64,000 nt of DNA. Source: Puccinellia tenuiflora (taxonomy: Eukaryota; Streptophyta; Magnoliopsida; Poales; Poaceae). The notes under the pieces are model-generated. The model worked only from the letters and a program-made list of their open reading frames with translations, was not told where the DNA came from and made no database searches. Position numbers and translations under genes: made by a program. This document shows, one piece after another, positions 10,105-22,998 of the stretch. The stretch spans positions 1,427,113 to 1,491,112 of the forward strand of contig QRDG01000062.1 of NCBI GenBank assembly GCA_012064385.1. The letters are read 5' to 3'. The first letter of the stretch is position 1. The number at the start of each line of letters is the position of its first letter.

Positions 10105-12569
10105 TGAGGGAAAATTGCTGCTGCACTACATCATACCTTCCTCTTGGGGTCTCCCAACGAACATGTGGTTTCACGTCATCACTGGTGTCCTCCACCATTG
10201 CTGGATCCTGGGTTATGTCCGGCTCCTCCGCCATGGTTGCCAGGTCCTCCATTGTTACCTCTATATCCATCATTTCCACCTCCATTGTTTCCGCGGTTCA
10301 CCGGGTTGTTTCTCCATTGCTGCAGATCTACACATTGCTCTAGGGTATGTCCGCACCTCCCATTTTTGGCATGGCGAGGACACGGACTTTGCAAGACTTC
10401 TTGAGGAGTCGGCCTATGCGCCTGGTATCCTTGAGAGTTGTTGTCCCTGCGTTTGTTCCCAGAGTTGGTGCTAGCCACTAAGTCGGAGTTATCATATGGC
10501 CGCTTAGTCCCTCCATGATTTTGATTCTGGTTTTGATTCTGGCTATTACCTCCTTGGCCCTTTCTGACTTCTTACTGATCCTTGGTTTTATCCATGGCGG
10601 TGTGCTTGTTAGCTCCTGCCATAATCTCTCCAATGGAAATAGGTATGCCTTGATTTAGACTGTCATTCATGGGCCCTAGTTTCCAACTTAATAGATTAAA
10701 GGTGCAGTTCCTCTCCATAGCCATCAACATAGAGATTGGTGGGAGTCCTTGTGAAGAATTGATGATCTCCGAGACTCGTTTCATCCAGTGCCTTGAAGAT
10801 TCTACTTTCTTTTGGACACATCTCTCCAAATCCTCAATGGTACTCAATTTCTTGCAGGTCCCCTGGAAGTTTTGAATGAAAGAGGCCTTCAACTGCTCCC
10901 ACGAGTTAATTGACCTGGGGGGTAAGTTTCTCATCCAAACCTGAGCTGCTCCATCCATCATGAGATACATAAATTTTGCACACAAATTTCCAGTTGCATT
11001 GCGAATACTCATTGCCATCTCGTAACTGTTGAGCCAGGAAGTCGGATCCATATTGGGCTCATAGTTGCCAACCTTGCGAGGCTCTTTGAAGTTGTTGGGG
11101 AAGGACTCGGGTCTGATGGCTTCTGAGAAACACTCAGGACCCGTCAAGGAAGGTGAACTTCCAGGCGAGTTTACCTCTATGATTGCACGAGTCGGCTGTG
11201 GCTGGATAACTGCCGCTGCTGCTGGCGCTGGCCCTCCGGCCCTTCCGGCTTCTAGGGCTCTGGCCGCGGCAGCTTCTCTCCTGTTTCGTGCCTCATCAAC
11301 AATTCTTTGAGCTTCTGAATTAGTCGGCACATGCGGTTGATTCCTTGCCAGTTCGCGGCGTCTTGTGCTCGTCGACCCGGCCGGATGAGACTCGTCGTGC
11401 TGACTCCTTGTTCGAGAGTTATATGGAGTTGAATGAAGTCTGCTGGCATCTGGGAAGTTGGGGTAAAGAGCTTGCTGAGCCAATGTTGTCTTTAACATGT
11501 CTATGGCGAGTCATGCCTCCTGACCCGTTGGATTTTCCATAAGCGGGATTCTGTCTAATAACATAGTTGCTGCGTGTACGTTGTCCAATGGATTTGAATA
11601 GTGTCCTACAGGTGTATGGAACCTTTGCGGTGGCGGACCCATACCGCCGACTCGTCCTCCAGGTGGTGGTGGTGGTCCATTGGCTCCGGCTCCTACTCCG
11701 ACTCCTCTGTTTCCTCCTGGTGGCGGTGGTGGTGGCGGTGGTGGTGCTGCTCCTGCTCCGGGTGCTGATCCTCCAGCTCCTGCAGCTGGACCTGTGTGTG
11801 TTTGAAATAAATTAGTTGGATTTATGTGAACTCCTTCGTGCAGCCGGCTCCGAGTGCTCCGATGCTGACTTGATGTGAGTTCCTGCTGGCGATTGCGTAC
11901 TGTTACTGATTTAGCTTGTACACATTCATGTTCTTCCTGTATGCGAGCTTGTTCGGCTTGTATGCGAGTTTGTTCTGCTTGTACAAGGGCTTGGTCCGCT
12001 GCCAACTTCCTATTTGCCTCTGCGACATCTGCCAACTGCTTCTCTATCGCTTCACGAGCTGCGATCAACTCCTCTGCACGAGCCGCCGCATTATCCGCCG
12101 TGATCTCCTTTGTCAGCAAGTTAGGGTCAAACTGATTCCCTCCACCGCGTTCTCCACTTTTGTCTGGTCCGGACATGTACACTCCAACATGACGTGGACG
12201 TATCGGTGACTGCATGTACTCTTCCTCGATTCCATATCAGAGTCAGCATTTCCGGCTCCTCTTGTTCAGCGACTATGCCAACTTGTGATGTGCCAACGGA
12301 CTCCTCTCCATCAGACTCAATGACAGCTGTTTCTTCTGAAACAGAATCCAACCCGTTAACACGGTTACCTGAGACGTTGACCATGCCAACGAACACGTTG
12401 ATCCTACCAAAGATGAGCTGGTACCCTTCCTCAACTTCATCCATCTCCGAGCTCCATCCGTAGTCGTCGATCTCGATCTCGCCGTACTGGTTGGTGTAGA
12501 CCCTGCCGATGGCGAGCTTCTCCCATGATCTCGACTCCTTTCATCACCGGCCCCACGGTGGGCGCCAAC
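10105..12569 (-). mobile_element. 5' part of a minus-strand gypsy element (element 3), gag only
   Basis: A minus-strand gypsy element whose 5' LTR lies at 12570-13125. The primer-binding sequence TTGGCGCCCACCGTGGGG (minus strand, 12552-12569) touches the LTR. Gag follows; pol is not present in the window because element 2 begins at the left edge, most simply by insertion. A leader frame at 12127-12444 (minus) precedes gag. Confidence 0.8.
10179..12215 (-). pseudogene. gypsy gag polyprotein, two in-frame stops
   Basis: A single minus frame of 678 codons runs from 12215 to 10179, interrupted by in-frame stops at about 11511 and 10572. The N-terminal third has a glutamine/glutamate-rich coiled coil (repeats like QAEQTRIQAEQARIQ) and a proline/glycine-rich stretch. 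The middle contains the retrotransposon gag capsid domain (DPTSWLNSYEMAMSIRNATG ... WEQLKASFIQNF), about residues 370-490. The C-terminal part is asparagine/glycine-rich with a CPRHAKNGRCGHTLEQC zinc-binding-like motif. Capsid and nucleocapsid would package the element RNA. The stops make it non-functional as read. Confidence 0.8.
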
Positions 12570-13125
12570 TGTCGTGGGGTTGTCACGGCAAGTACTTCCT
12601 CAGGGAAGCTTAATTGTGGGGCCATGGCAACTAGGACATAGGAGTTGGTTAATCTCGACGATGGGACAAGGAGTTACCCAGGTTCGGCCCCTCCTGATGG
12701 AGGTAAAGACCTACTTCTTGCTTGTTCTTTACTGCTTGGGACTTGATGTCGATTACAAGGTTCCGATCTCTTTAACTTGAGACTCGGCGACTACGGGACT
12801 TGTGTGACTTGAGAGCTTATCAATCTAAGTTCCAGGGCTCTCCTTATAAAGGCGGCCGAGTCCCTGGACTTACAGCTTATGCCGAGTTACACATGAACAC
12901 GGAGTCCTACTCTAGGTCTTCACCTTCCAAGTTGGTACTCCGGGTTGTATTGGGACTCCCGTCTTTGCCATGTCCTTTCCCTTCTGCTAACTCGTAACGA
13001 GCTGGACGGCTTGTTCCTTGTCCAGCCCATGTTTCTTGAAGTGTAACCCGGCTTGGGCCTCCTTGGTCTTGGCGGGTCCACTTTCCGGCTCCATGGGGGC
13101 CTACCCAAAAAGTATCCCCCTATCA
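12570..13125 (-). repeat. 5' LTR of gypsy element 3
   Basis: On the minus strand the LTR begins TGATAGGGGGATAC (right end, 13125) and ends CCACGACA (left end, 12570), directly next to the primer-binding site; length is about 556 bp. A TATA-like CTTTATAAGG lies near 12845 on the minus strand. The right flank (from 13126) is copia protease sequence, so this element appears to have landed in copia B. The left duplication is not in the window. Confidence 0.75.
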
Positions 13126-13814
13126 GCCTGGGTATTTGATACTGGTTTTGTTGCTAACATATGTAACTCGAAATAGGGGCTAAGGAATAGGCGAAAACTG
13201 GTAAGGGACGAGGTGACGATGTGCGTCGGCGATGGATCAAATATTGACGTGATCGCCGTCGGGACGCTGCCTCATCATTTATCATCATGATTAGTTATGA
13301 ACCTAAATAATTGTTATTTAGTGCCTGCGTTGAGCATGAACATAATATCTGGATCTTGTTTAATGCAAGACGGATATTCATTTCAGCCTGAGAACAATGG
13401 TTTCTCTTTTTATATGAATAATATCTTTTATGGTCATGCGCTTGAGAAAATGGTTTGTTTCTTCTGAATCTTGATAGTAGTAGTACACATATTCATAATG
13501 TGGATGCCAAATGAATTAAGGTGAATGATGATATTGCTGCATACATGTGGCATTACCGTTTGGGTTATATTGGTGTAAAACGCATGAAGAAGCTCCATTC
13601 TGATGGACTACTGGAATCACTTGATTATGAATAATTTGAGACATGTGAACCATGCCTTATGGGAAAATGACTAGAACTCCATTTTCCGGTACAATGGAGC
13701 GGGCGGCAGACTTGTTGGAAATAATACATACCAATGTGTGCGGTCCAATGAGTGTGTCGGCGTGCGGTGGATATCATTACTTCGTGACTTTCACGGATGA
13801 TTTGAGTAGATATG
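13126..13814 (+). pseudogene. copia B: protease and GAG-pre-integrase remnant
   Basis: Plus-strand reading shows a retropepsin-like core (VFDTG, then a VTMCVGDGSN flap-like segment), then after several stops a GAG-pre-integrase zinc domain: WHYRLGYIGVKRMKKLHSDG and CEPCLMGK carry the H-x-H ... C-x2-C pattern. The start of the integrase core follows (HTN-like and GGYHYFVTFTDDLSRY). In-frame stops occur in the protease, before the zinc domain and after it. Gag and the 5' LTR are missing. The frame is cut at 13814 by the solo LTR and resumes at 17174. Confidence 0.8.
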
Positions 13815-16800
13815 TGTAGCGGACCTGCACTTAAAAATAGGCAAGTCCCTATGTATAGTGCAACCCCTGGATCCATTCATTTGCACACACAGTTTACGAT
13901 GAAATATCACAACATTGTATCAATTTATTACACATCTGAATCCAGAGTAAAATAAAATAAACCATTACATCTTTGCATAGAACGAAGCTAGCATAAAACA
14001 GAAATAACAGTGGAAGACTATAATTATTGCATGGAGTCCCAATCTTCATGTAGCCACAGGCGAAAACATGTTGGTTGGAGACTCGAAACCTGTTCCTTAC
14101 TCTTCGTTGAGACAACCTGCAACAGTAAAAGCGTTGCAGCCAAAAATTGGTCAGAACCATTTGTATGTATCTGGCAAGTGATACTTGTGGACTCATAAGG
14201 CAAAAACTTCTATTAACTATATGCATATATGTCTGGTGTAGTTCAAGGCTATTTTTGCATAAAGCCAATTTTATCCTATCTTTTCCAACACTTTTCTTTT
14301 AAAAAAGTTATGAGATCATTGCATGGAACATAATCCAGGATTATCTCCACACACAAGTTCATCAAATTTTTACTTAGGAAATTGGAATGATGAGATCTCT
14401 TGTTGACGTCCTTGCTCCGATACTCAAAATTGTCCGTAACCGGGGACACGGCTAAGTACTTAGTTTGACACTCTGCAGAGGTTGTGCACTTTCACCACTT
14501 GACTCAATCAACCCATTCTGACCTTGACCCTTCTTGAAGTGAAAAGGAAAGGAGAAGATTGAGACGAGACCTTTCAGAAGCATTTCCCCGACCCATGCCG
14601 TCTTGACCCGTTCCCACCTACATCCACTACATCTGCTTGTCAATCCGGGCCGGTTCCACGCAACTTACTTAGTCAAGCCAGAGCCCATATGACTAGTGGC
14701 TGCACGGAAAGTAATCTTCACTTGGATCAACTTGAATCTCTTTGTTCCTGGGTGGCTTTCCGCAAGTGTGATTCATCCTCCTATGTTAGGGGACCACGTA
14801 TGGTCCTTACTCCCAAAGTAGGGAATCACCCTCTTCTACAATTCATCCTCCCATTATGGGGAATTGCTTTATTCCAACCACCCACCCAGGTAGTTTATTT
14901 ACTTAGTTGAATTTTTATTAACATTTCATACAAAACACATAGCATAGCATTTTCCTATTCTACTAAGTTATCAAATAGGTACTAGACACTTAGGAATATT
15001 TAGAGTACTACTAAACAGGTCTAGCATAGCATAGTAATATAACCTAACATGCAATTCTACTTAGAAAAAGTAAACTACAATGCATATAAAAAATACTTAG
15101 GAATTTTATGTGTGACCATCACTTGCCTTGGCAGGAGTTGCAGGTGCAACAATTGCAAACGTTCTCCGGACTCTCCGAATAATCTAAACAATTCACACAA
15201 GGCAAAAATAAATATACAAGCAATATAATCACACAAAAATACATGATATGCATGAAATGCATTTTTAGAACACAAATATTAATTCAACTATTTTTCCTGT
15301 TTTTGAAAACATGCATGATGTTAAAAGACTCAAAAATGCAATTTAGAAATAAATAATCTGTTTTTAATTCCCAAAAAGGGCATACACAACAATTAAAGAG
15401 GACAAGGCTACAAAATATTTTTATAAAATGAGGAAGAGGGCTCTACTAGACAGAGGGCTTTTAAACAAGTCTAACACAATTGGATTTACTCAAAAAGCTA
15501 TTTTTAAACTAAAGTTATGAAAAATTTACTCAAATATCTCATTTGAAATTTGAATAAATTTAAAATTGTCAAAACCGAAAACTAAAATGCCAGAAAGATT
15601 CTACTAGTTCTAAGGATTCCAAAATTATAAAAATATTTGAATTTGGCCGAACAGATAAAAAGATATGATTAATCTAAGTTGCAGGGGCTTTTCTGCTAAA
15701 CTGCTAGATAAATCTAATTCGGGAAAAATCAGAAAAATCCTCATCCACGTGGCGATCTCCGATTGGCTGTCTTCTGCTGACTGGGTGCTGACTGGGTGCT
15801 GACTGGCGCTGACGGGGCGATGACGTGGCGATGACATGGCCTCCTCTGATTCGCCGATACCGATTCGGGTTTTAAATCTAAAGCTAACCGTCAGATCTAA
15901 ATCCTACAGCTATGATCTAAAGGACCTACAGCAGGCGGCGCTAGGTCATCGGAGCACGTCGGCCGATGGCGGCAACGGCTCGGCATCTCACGTTCCGGTG
16001 AAATGAAGGGGCGTGGGATGGGTATTTCCTTAACAAACGCAGAAGGGGGTCGAGGTGGGCACGATGGCGAGGTGGACGGCGACGAGGCGCTCCGGTTCGC
16101 CGGCAATTGCTCGCCGGAGTCGAAGAGGGCGGCGGTTGGCTTCGGTTGCAGATGATTGCATCAATATGAGGAGTAAACAAATGTCGCACGGTGTCAAAAC
16201 AATGCGCAAGATCAAAGGAATAAGAAAGAATATGAAGGGGAGGCTCAGGGTCGTCAGATCTCGCCGTAAATGGAACTCCTTGCTGGCGGCCATGGCGGAA
16301 AGACGAGCTCGAGTCCGAGCAGCCTCTAGGCGCTCGGGCTAGGGTTTGGGGGCAAACGAGAGAGGAGCGGGAGGGCCTTAAGTAGGTGTAGACGGGGGAA
16401 CCAATCGCGGCCTTAAACGCCAGAATTGATGAGGAGAAATCGCCGGCCGGAAGTTGCCATGGATGGGCGCGCGATTTGGGGACGACGACGCTGTGTCGGT
16501 GCTGACCGGTGGGACCGTGCATCAGCGAGAGAGAGGAGGAGGCGGGCTGGCTGGGCTGGGCTGCGCGCGCAGGGATGGTGTTGGGCCGCGGCTGGGCTGG
16601 TTTGGCCTGTCTCGGCCGGGGCTGGCCCTTTCCATTTTTTTTAATACTTTTCTCCTTTTCTAAAATTCTGGAAATTCATAACTTTTGCAAAACACATCCA
16701 AATGAAATCAAACCAATTTGTATAAATTTTAAAAAATACCCTTTATCAAAATATGCTATTTGGAAACATTTTTACACAAAATAAATTACCAAAAATACCC

Positions 16801-17173
16801 TTGGCATTTTAAATGGTAATTGGTGAAGTTTTCCAAAGTCAAAATAAAATCAAATCTTTTCCAACTTTGATAAAGTACTTTCTTGAAAGCTTATTATAAA
16901 CAGAACACTTTGGCACTCTACTTGGCCATCAAATACATCCATAAAGGTTAAAATATTTAAGAGAACATAATAGGCCCCTTTGTGCCATTTTCTCAAATAG
17001 GGTTTAAAGATGGAAATAGAATTCCATCTTTTGAAAATTCAAATGCAACAAGCCAAGAAAATATGAATGCATGCATGATTTTGGATTTTAAAACAAAATA
17101 TATAATATTTTCAAAAAGTTTTTTATTTTTCTGATTTTTGAAAAAATTTAAAATCTTGGGATGTTACAATATG
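13810..17173. mobile_element. 3.35-kb solo LTR with TSD ATATG, inserted in copia B integrase
   Basis: The insertion occupies 13815-17168. It begins TGTAGCGGAC, ends GATGTTACA and is flanked by ATATG at 13810-13814 and 17169-17173. Removing it and one ATATG brings the copia integrase frame back in register. No internal primer site, second LTR or pol was found, so it reads as a solo LTR. On the minus strand it starts TGTAACATCCCAAG, like the TGTAACACCCC start of the 4.3-kb LTRs at 28446, and a GC-rich segment (15900-16600) would be the transcription start region. ORFs in it have no recognisable product. Confidence 0.85.
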
Positions 17174-19229
17174 GATATATTTACTTAATGAAACACAAGT
17201 CTGAAACATTTGGAAAGTTCAAAGAACTTCAGACTGAAGTGGAAAATCATCGTAACAGAAAGATTAAATTTCTACGATTCGATCGTGGAGGAGAGTATGT
17301 TAGTTATGAGTTTGGCACACACATGAAACAATGTGGAATAGTTTCACAGCTCACTCCTGCAGAAACACCACAGCAAAATGGTGTGTCCGAGCGTCGTAAT
17401 CGTACTTTATTGGATATGATTCGATCTATGATGTCCCTCACATATTGTCCACTATTGTTTTGGGGTCATGCACTAGAACCAGTTGCATTCACTTTAAATA
17501 GGGCACCATCTAAATCCGTTGAAATGACACCGTATGAATTATGGTTTGGCAACAAACCTAAGCTGTCATTCCTAAAAGTTTGGGGATGCGATGTCTATGT
17601 GAAGAAACTTCAACCTGATAAAGTCGAACCCAAATCGGAAAAATGCGTCTTCATAGGATACCCTAAAGAAACAATTGGGTACACCTTCTATCACAGAACC
17701 AAAGGCAAAGTTTTCGTTGCAAGGAATGGTTTCTTTTTGGAGGAGTTTCTCTCAAAAGGTGTGAGTAGTAGGTGTGAGTAGTAGGAAGGTAGAACTCGAC
17801 GAGGTTATTGAAACTTATCTTCTTGGAATGGCGAGTGGCGCAGCATCAGAAACTGTTCCGGAGCTGACTTCACCAAATGAAGAGGGAACTAATGATCAAG
17901 ATCATGAAAATCCGGATGAGGATACTACCATATTTCGCAGGTCAACAAGGACACGTACAACTCCTGAATTGTAGGGTAATCCCGTCATGAATTTCATGGT
18001 AGTTGAAAATGACCCTGCGACGTATGATGACGCGATGATTAGCCCGGATTCCAACAGATGGCAAGAAGCCATGAAATCCGAGATGGGATCCATGTACGAA
18101 AACCAAGTATGGACTTTGGTGGACTTACCCAATGACCATAAGGCCGTTGAGAACAAATGGATCTTCAAGAAGAAAACGAACGATGATGGTAATGTGACCA
18201 TCTATAAAGCTCGACTTGTCGCAAAAGGTTTTCGACAAATTCAGGGAGTTGACTACCATGAGAAATTCTCACCCGTAGCAATGCTAAAATCTATAAGGAT
18301 TATGTTAGCAACTGCTGCATTTTTCGATTATGAAATTTGGCAGATGGATGTCAAAACCGTGTTCCTGAATGGAAACATTGAGTAAGAGTTGTACATGGTG
18401 CAACCCAAGGGTTTTGTTGATCCTAAGGATGCTGACAAGGTATGCAAACTTCAACGGTCCATTTATGGACTGAAGCAAGCGTCCCGAAGTTGGAATCTCC
18501 GCTTTGATGAGGTGATCAAAGGGTTTGGATTTGTCCAAACTTATGGAGATGCTTGTATTTACAAGAAAGTGAGTGGGAGCTCTGTATCATTTCTAATACT
18601 ATATGTGAATGACATATTATTGATTGGAAATGATATAGAACTTGTGAAAAGCGTAAAAGATTACTTAAACAGTAAGTTTTCAATGAAGGATCTTGGTGAA
18701 GCGGCTTATATTTTAGGCATCAAAATCTATAGAGATTGATCGAGACGCTTAATTGGGCTATCGCAAAGTACATACCTTGACAAGATTCTAAAGAATTTTA
18801 GAATGGACGAAAGTAAGAAGGGGTTCTTACCTATGTTGCAAGGCAATACATTGAGCAAGACTCAAAGTCCAGCTACAACAAAAGATAGAGAAATGATGAA
18901 TAAGATTCCCTATGCGTCAGCCATAGGCTCTATCATGTATGCTATGTTGTGTACAAGACCAGATGTGGCACATGCTATTAGCTTGACTAGCAGGTACCAA
19001 TCTGATCCAGGTTTGGAACACTGGACGACGGTTAAGAATATCTTTAAGTACTTGAGAAGGACTCAAGGATGGCGATATAAAGATTTGCAAAGTACACATG
19101 GATCTGAATGTGGCAGACCCGTTGACTAAAGCTCTCCCAAGGAAAAAACATGATCAGCACCAGAAATCAATGGGTGTTAGATTCATCACAATGTAATCTA
19201 GATTATTGACTCTAGTGCAAGTGGGAGAC
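17174..19229 (+). pseudogene. copia B: integrase, reverse transcriptase and partial RNase H
   Basis: The frame from 17174 continues the integrase core: a DRGGEYVSYEF segment with the second catalytic aspartate and QQNGVSERRNRT with the glutamate. A linker frame (17774-17974) follows. Reverse transcriptase begins near 18047 (WQEAMKSEMGSMYENQVWTL) and shows QMDVKTVFLNG with the first catalytic aspartate. There is a TAA at 18383-18385. The second part has YGLKQASRSW, and the usual YVDD is YVND here, so a catalytic aspartate is replaced. A TGA falls near 18737. RNase H is mostly deleted: the text jumps from YLRRTQG to a C-terminal DPLTKAL-like end near 19115. The enzyme is dead. Confidence 0.85.
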
Positions 19230-19880
19230 TGAAGGGAATATGCCCGAGAGGCAATAATAAAGTGGTTATTATCTTATTCTATGTTTATAATAGATGTTTA
19301 TTTCTCAAGCTATAATTGTATTAACCGGAAACGTTGATACATGTGTGTCTAATAAACAAACAAGAGTTCCTAGTAAAGCCTCTCGTTTAACTAGCTCGTT
19401 GATTAACTGATGGTCAAGGTTTCCTGATCATGAACATTGGATGTTGTAAATAATGGGATCATGTCATTAGGAGAATGATGCGATGAACACACACCCAAAG
19501 TAGGTATAGCAATATGATCAAGTCATTAAGTTTATATTGCTGTCACATACGAAGTAGCTCTAGTCCTCAGACCATGAGATCATGTCAATCACTAACATCG
19601 GAAGAGTACTTTGATGGCATCAAACGTCACACCGTAATAGGGTGACTATAAAGGTGGATTTGGGTATTCTGAAAGTATTAATTGAGGCTCATAGATCAAG
19701 AGTGGGATTTGTCCATCCAGATGACGGAGAGATATACTCTGGTCCCTCTCGGTGATATCACATTGACACCGCTTGCAAGCATGTGGATAGGTCACACGAA
19801 TGTCATATCACGGAACGAGTAAAGAGTACTTGTCGGTAACAAGATCGAACTAGGTATAGATGATACCGATGATCAGATCA
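19230..19880 (+). repeat. truncated 3' LTR of copia B
   Basis: After a polypurine tract (GCAAGTGGGAGAC) the LTR starts TGAAGGGAATATGCCC and continues with the AGAGGCAATAATAAAG text of Angela/WIS/BARE-like LTRs. It reads through typical LTR landmarks (CATTAGGAGAATGATG, GGTGACTATAAAGG, GACGGAGAGATA) and breaks off at about 19880 in the middle of the usual sequence, where minus-strand copia sequence begins. The family name rests on memory of these LTRs. Confidence 0.75.
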
Positions 19881-22331
19881 GGAAACCCCAGAACAACTTC
19901 CGGTGCTGCGCTACTCTTGACATGATGAAGACAATTCTCCAATTTTGTTGAGTTGCACTGTTCTCCCACTCACCCATTTTGCAAGAATCATTTTCTTGAG
20001 AAATCCACCTTCCCGACAAACACTTTTGTCCAAGGTTCAGTGACAGGAGAAATACCCAACAGGTTTGGGATAACCTTATAAACACGTATTTATCTGATTT
20101 GGTTGTAAACATTTTACATATAAACACGCATACCAAAAAATTGAGAAAAGACAATTTTGGGTCACTACCCAAACCATGGTGTCAATTACAACGGATCATG
20201 ATGGCGCTCTTTTAAGTGCAAAGCGGTAGTCTCTAGTGCATAAACTACAAAATATAATGGCATTTTATTTATCTTACCATGTCCAACAAGGTTTGATCAT
20301 GTCTCCTGAACATTCCACACTCCTGTGGGGTTTTTCGGGAAGCATAACTTGTGGAACAATTCTGCAACTCCTCAGATGTTTTTGCTAAACTCGTAACTCA
20401 AATTTATTCTTTATGATCCAATCATAAATACTTGATCTTCTTGTCACGATGTTTTCACTTCATACCAATGATACTTTGAACTAATTCAAAAAATATCAAA
20501 CTCCTTTCTCTTTAAATAGACATGCTCATATATCTACTTAAAACATCGGAGGTATTTTACGAAGGAAAATTAATCCACCACACACGGCTACACATAATGG
20601 ACCATATACATCAATATGTATAATCTCCACTAAATTAGTCGTCCATTCAACTTTGGCCTATGAACGGTGTTTTAGTCGTCTTTTTGGAAAAAGGTCTCAC
20701 AAGCGTCAATTTATTTGAAATAAAATTAACTCCAAAAATCCATCAACATGGAGTTCATTCATGTTTTCCTTTCCAATATGAACTAAAAAGGTGGTGTCAC
20801 AGTTTAAGTGAAATTCTTTAATTTTCATCTTGCGACGTTTAGCATTTATAGATTTTTCCAAGGTGATTTATATTAACTCATCCATCAATTATGGATGATG
20901 GTCATAGTTTGAACAACTATTTATTCTCACAAACAACTGGAACATAATAACAATTTATTAAGTTCTTAAAATAAATCTTGAAGTTTAGGTTGGATGCAAC
21001 GGTGAACAAAAGAACAATTAATTTCCATTCTTGTCGTGCATCGTCACAATATCTTATACTAGTTCTTTTAGGCCATAGTATTTCTTGCCTTGTATTTGTA
21101 TGACAATTCATACCAACCAATCCAGTATCCAAAATACCCAAGGAATACATAGTTAACTAGTAAACCACATCTATAACTTGTATATCATTTATATACATCT
21201 GAGCTGGACTTTATTTTCTGCCATATACTTTTGTAATTCTTATTTTCAGTATTTCCTATAGAAGAATCATTCAACATCAAACAATGCCAGTCAAACTAGC
21301 ACATGCTCCTTGGCGTGTTAGTCATTTACTATCACCTTTGGAGTCGCACTTTGAAGTTTGATTGCTTTACTCAATATCACCATTTCTTTAGCATTCTTCC
21401 CGATTCCACTCTTAGCTATCTCAAAGTATAGTAAACAATTTTTACCACATACTTTTAATCCATCCCATCATAACAACTTTATGATGAAGATACTATAGCT
21501 CGAAAGAAGGAATTCAGAGAACAATATTAGTGTCTGCAAACCTTGCATAAGCACACATTATCACACTAAAATTATACTCTGTCATGTTGCTACAAACAGG
21601 GTTTCGGATATCAATATATCTTTCACTCCATGTTTGTATCTGAAAACAATCCTTTTCAGCTCCCAGATTACCTTGATTCTCAAAACATTCTTTTAAGATC
21701 CGGTTTTGTGGAAACAAGCATGACACCAGATACTAAGTCGGAATTATTGCTCTTTAGATCAATCAACTATTAATCATATGGAGCTAGGTCGGTTTTACCG
21801 AAAAATTTGCAATAGGACTCAAATTTAAATTTCACTAACACGGTACCATTCATAATTGTTCTGCCAGATCATAACAGTTTTATCTCAATTAACAATCTAA
21901 GTGTAAGGTAGTTTGTGGATGCCATTTACTACTACAAATCATGCAAATTCACTTTGATTGATTGTTCATGATAATTGGTTCAAGTTAATCAAATTTCTAA
22001 TGAACTCCCACTAAACTCAATATCTCTCTGGTTGTTTAGTGATACACGATCCAAATCCACTACACCAAAACTGATCATCACGCGAGATGATGTAGCTTCA
22101 ATGGTGAACATCACCATGTTGATCATATCATCCATATGACTCATGTTTAACCTTTCGGTTCTTGTGTTCCAAGGCCATGTCTGTACATGCTAGGCTTGTC
22201 AAGGAAACCGTAGTATTTATGCCTGTGTAAATCTGGCTTACACCCGTTGTATGCGAACGTAGAGTCTATCACACCCGATCATCACGTGGTGCTTCAAAAC
22301 GACGAGCTTTTGCAACGGTGCATACTAGGGG
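19881..22331 (-). pseudogene. degenerate minus-strand copia element A, gag and integrase region
   Basis: No frame longer than about 100 codons survives, but the minus strand still shows pieces of a copia polyprotein: an integrase start near 20640 (VEIIHIDVYGPL), a segment like KLTLVRPFSK near 20690, and at 20172-19873 the post-integrase linker (DPKLSFLNF, TTKSDKYVFI). The 20900-22330 part should be gag but is too decayed to read. The left border at about 19880 is abrupt against the copia B LTR, so the 3' half and the 3' LTR are lost. Element A runs on to its leader at 22332 and, beyond the Sirevirus, to its 5' LTR at 45099. Confidence 0.65.
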
Positions 22332-22998
22332 AGAACACTTCTTGATATTAACGAGAGAGATCACCTTATCATGCTACCGTCGCGATCAAATCTAAGCAAG
22401 CAATAAGGTGCATAAAAGGATAAATATCACATGCAATTTAATTGTGACATGGTATATCCTTTTCTTCTTGTGCCTTTGATCTCCATCTCCAAAGCACCGG
22501 CATGATCTCCATCACCACCAGCATGACGTCGCCGTCTCATAGTTGCCTCCACCAACTATTGCTACTACAACTATTGCTACTCTTAGCGATAAAGTAAAAG
22601 CAATTATATGGCGTTGAAAGATGACACGCAAGTCATACAATAATAATGAGACAACCATATGGCTCATGTCGGTCGTCGTACTCATCGACATGCAAATCAT
22701 GAAAGATTACAAACATGATCATTGCATACAATATCACATATCACATCTTTGGCCATACCATATCAAAAAAACAAGTTAGACGTCCTCTACTTTGTTGTGC
22801 AATTTTTACGTGGCTTCTATGGGTCATGAGATAGAACCGTTCTAATCTACGCAAAGCCACAACGGTGATATAAAAGTTGCTTATTTACTCATCCTTTTTA
22901 AAGGCCTCCCATTGCAGATCGCATCTCACTATAACTAGAGAAACAGACACCCGCCAGCCACTTATGCAATACAAGTTGCATGTCAATCGCTGAACCGG
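22332..22998 (-). mobile_element. leader (5' UTR) of copia element A, distal part
   Basis: The segment matches the leader at 48084-48750 of the related copia derivative (shared text such as GAGAGATCACCTTATCATGC and GACACCCGCCAGCCACTTATG). It is non-coding and lies between the primer-binding site and gag. It stops exactly at ACCGG (22994-22998), where the Sirevirus begins, and resumes at 44929. Confidence 0.85.

Noticed and set aside
15941..16522. 193-codon minus-strand frame in the solo LTR
   Set aside because: It lies in the GC-rich leader-like part of an LTR, has no domain and low-complexity sequence.
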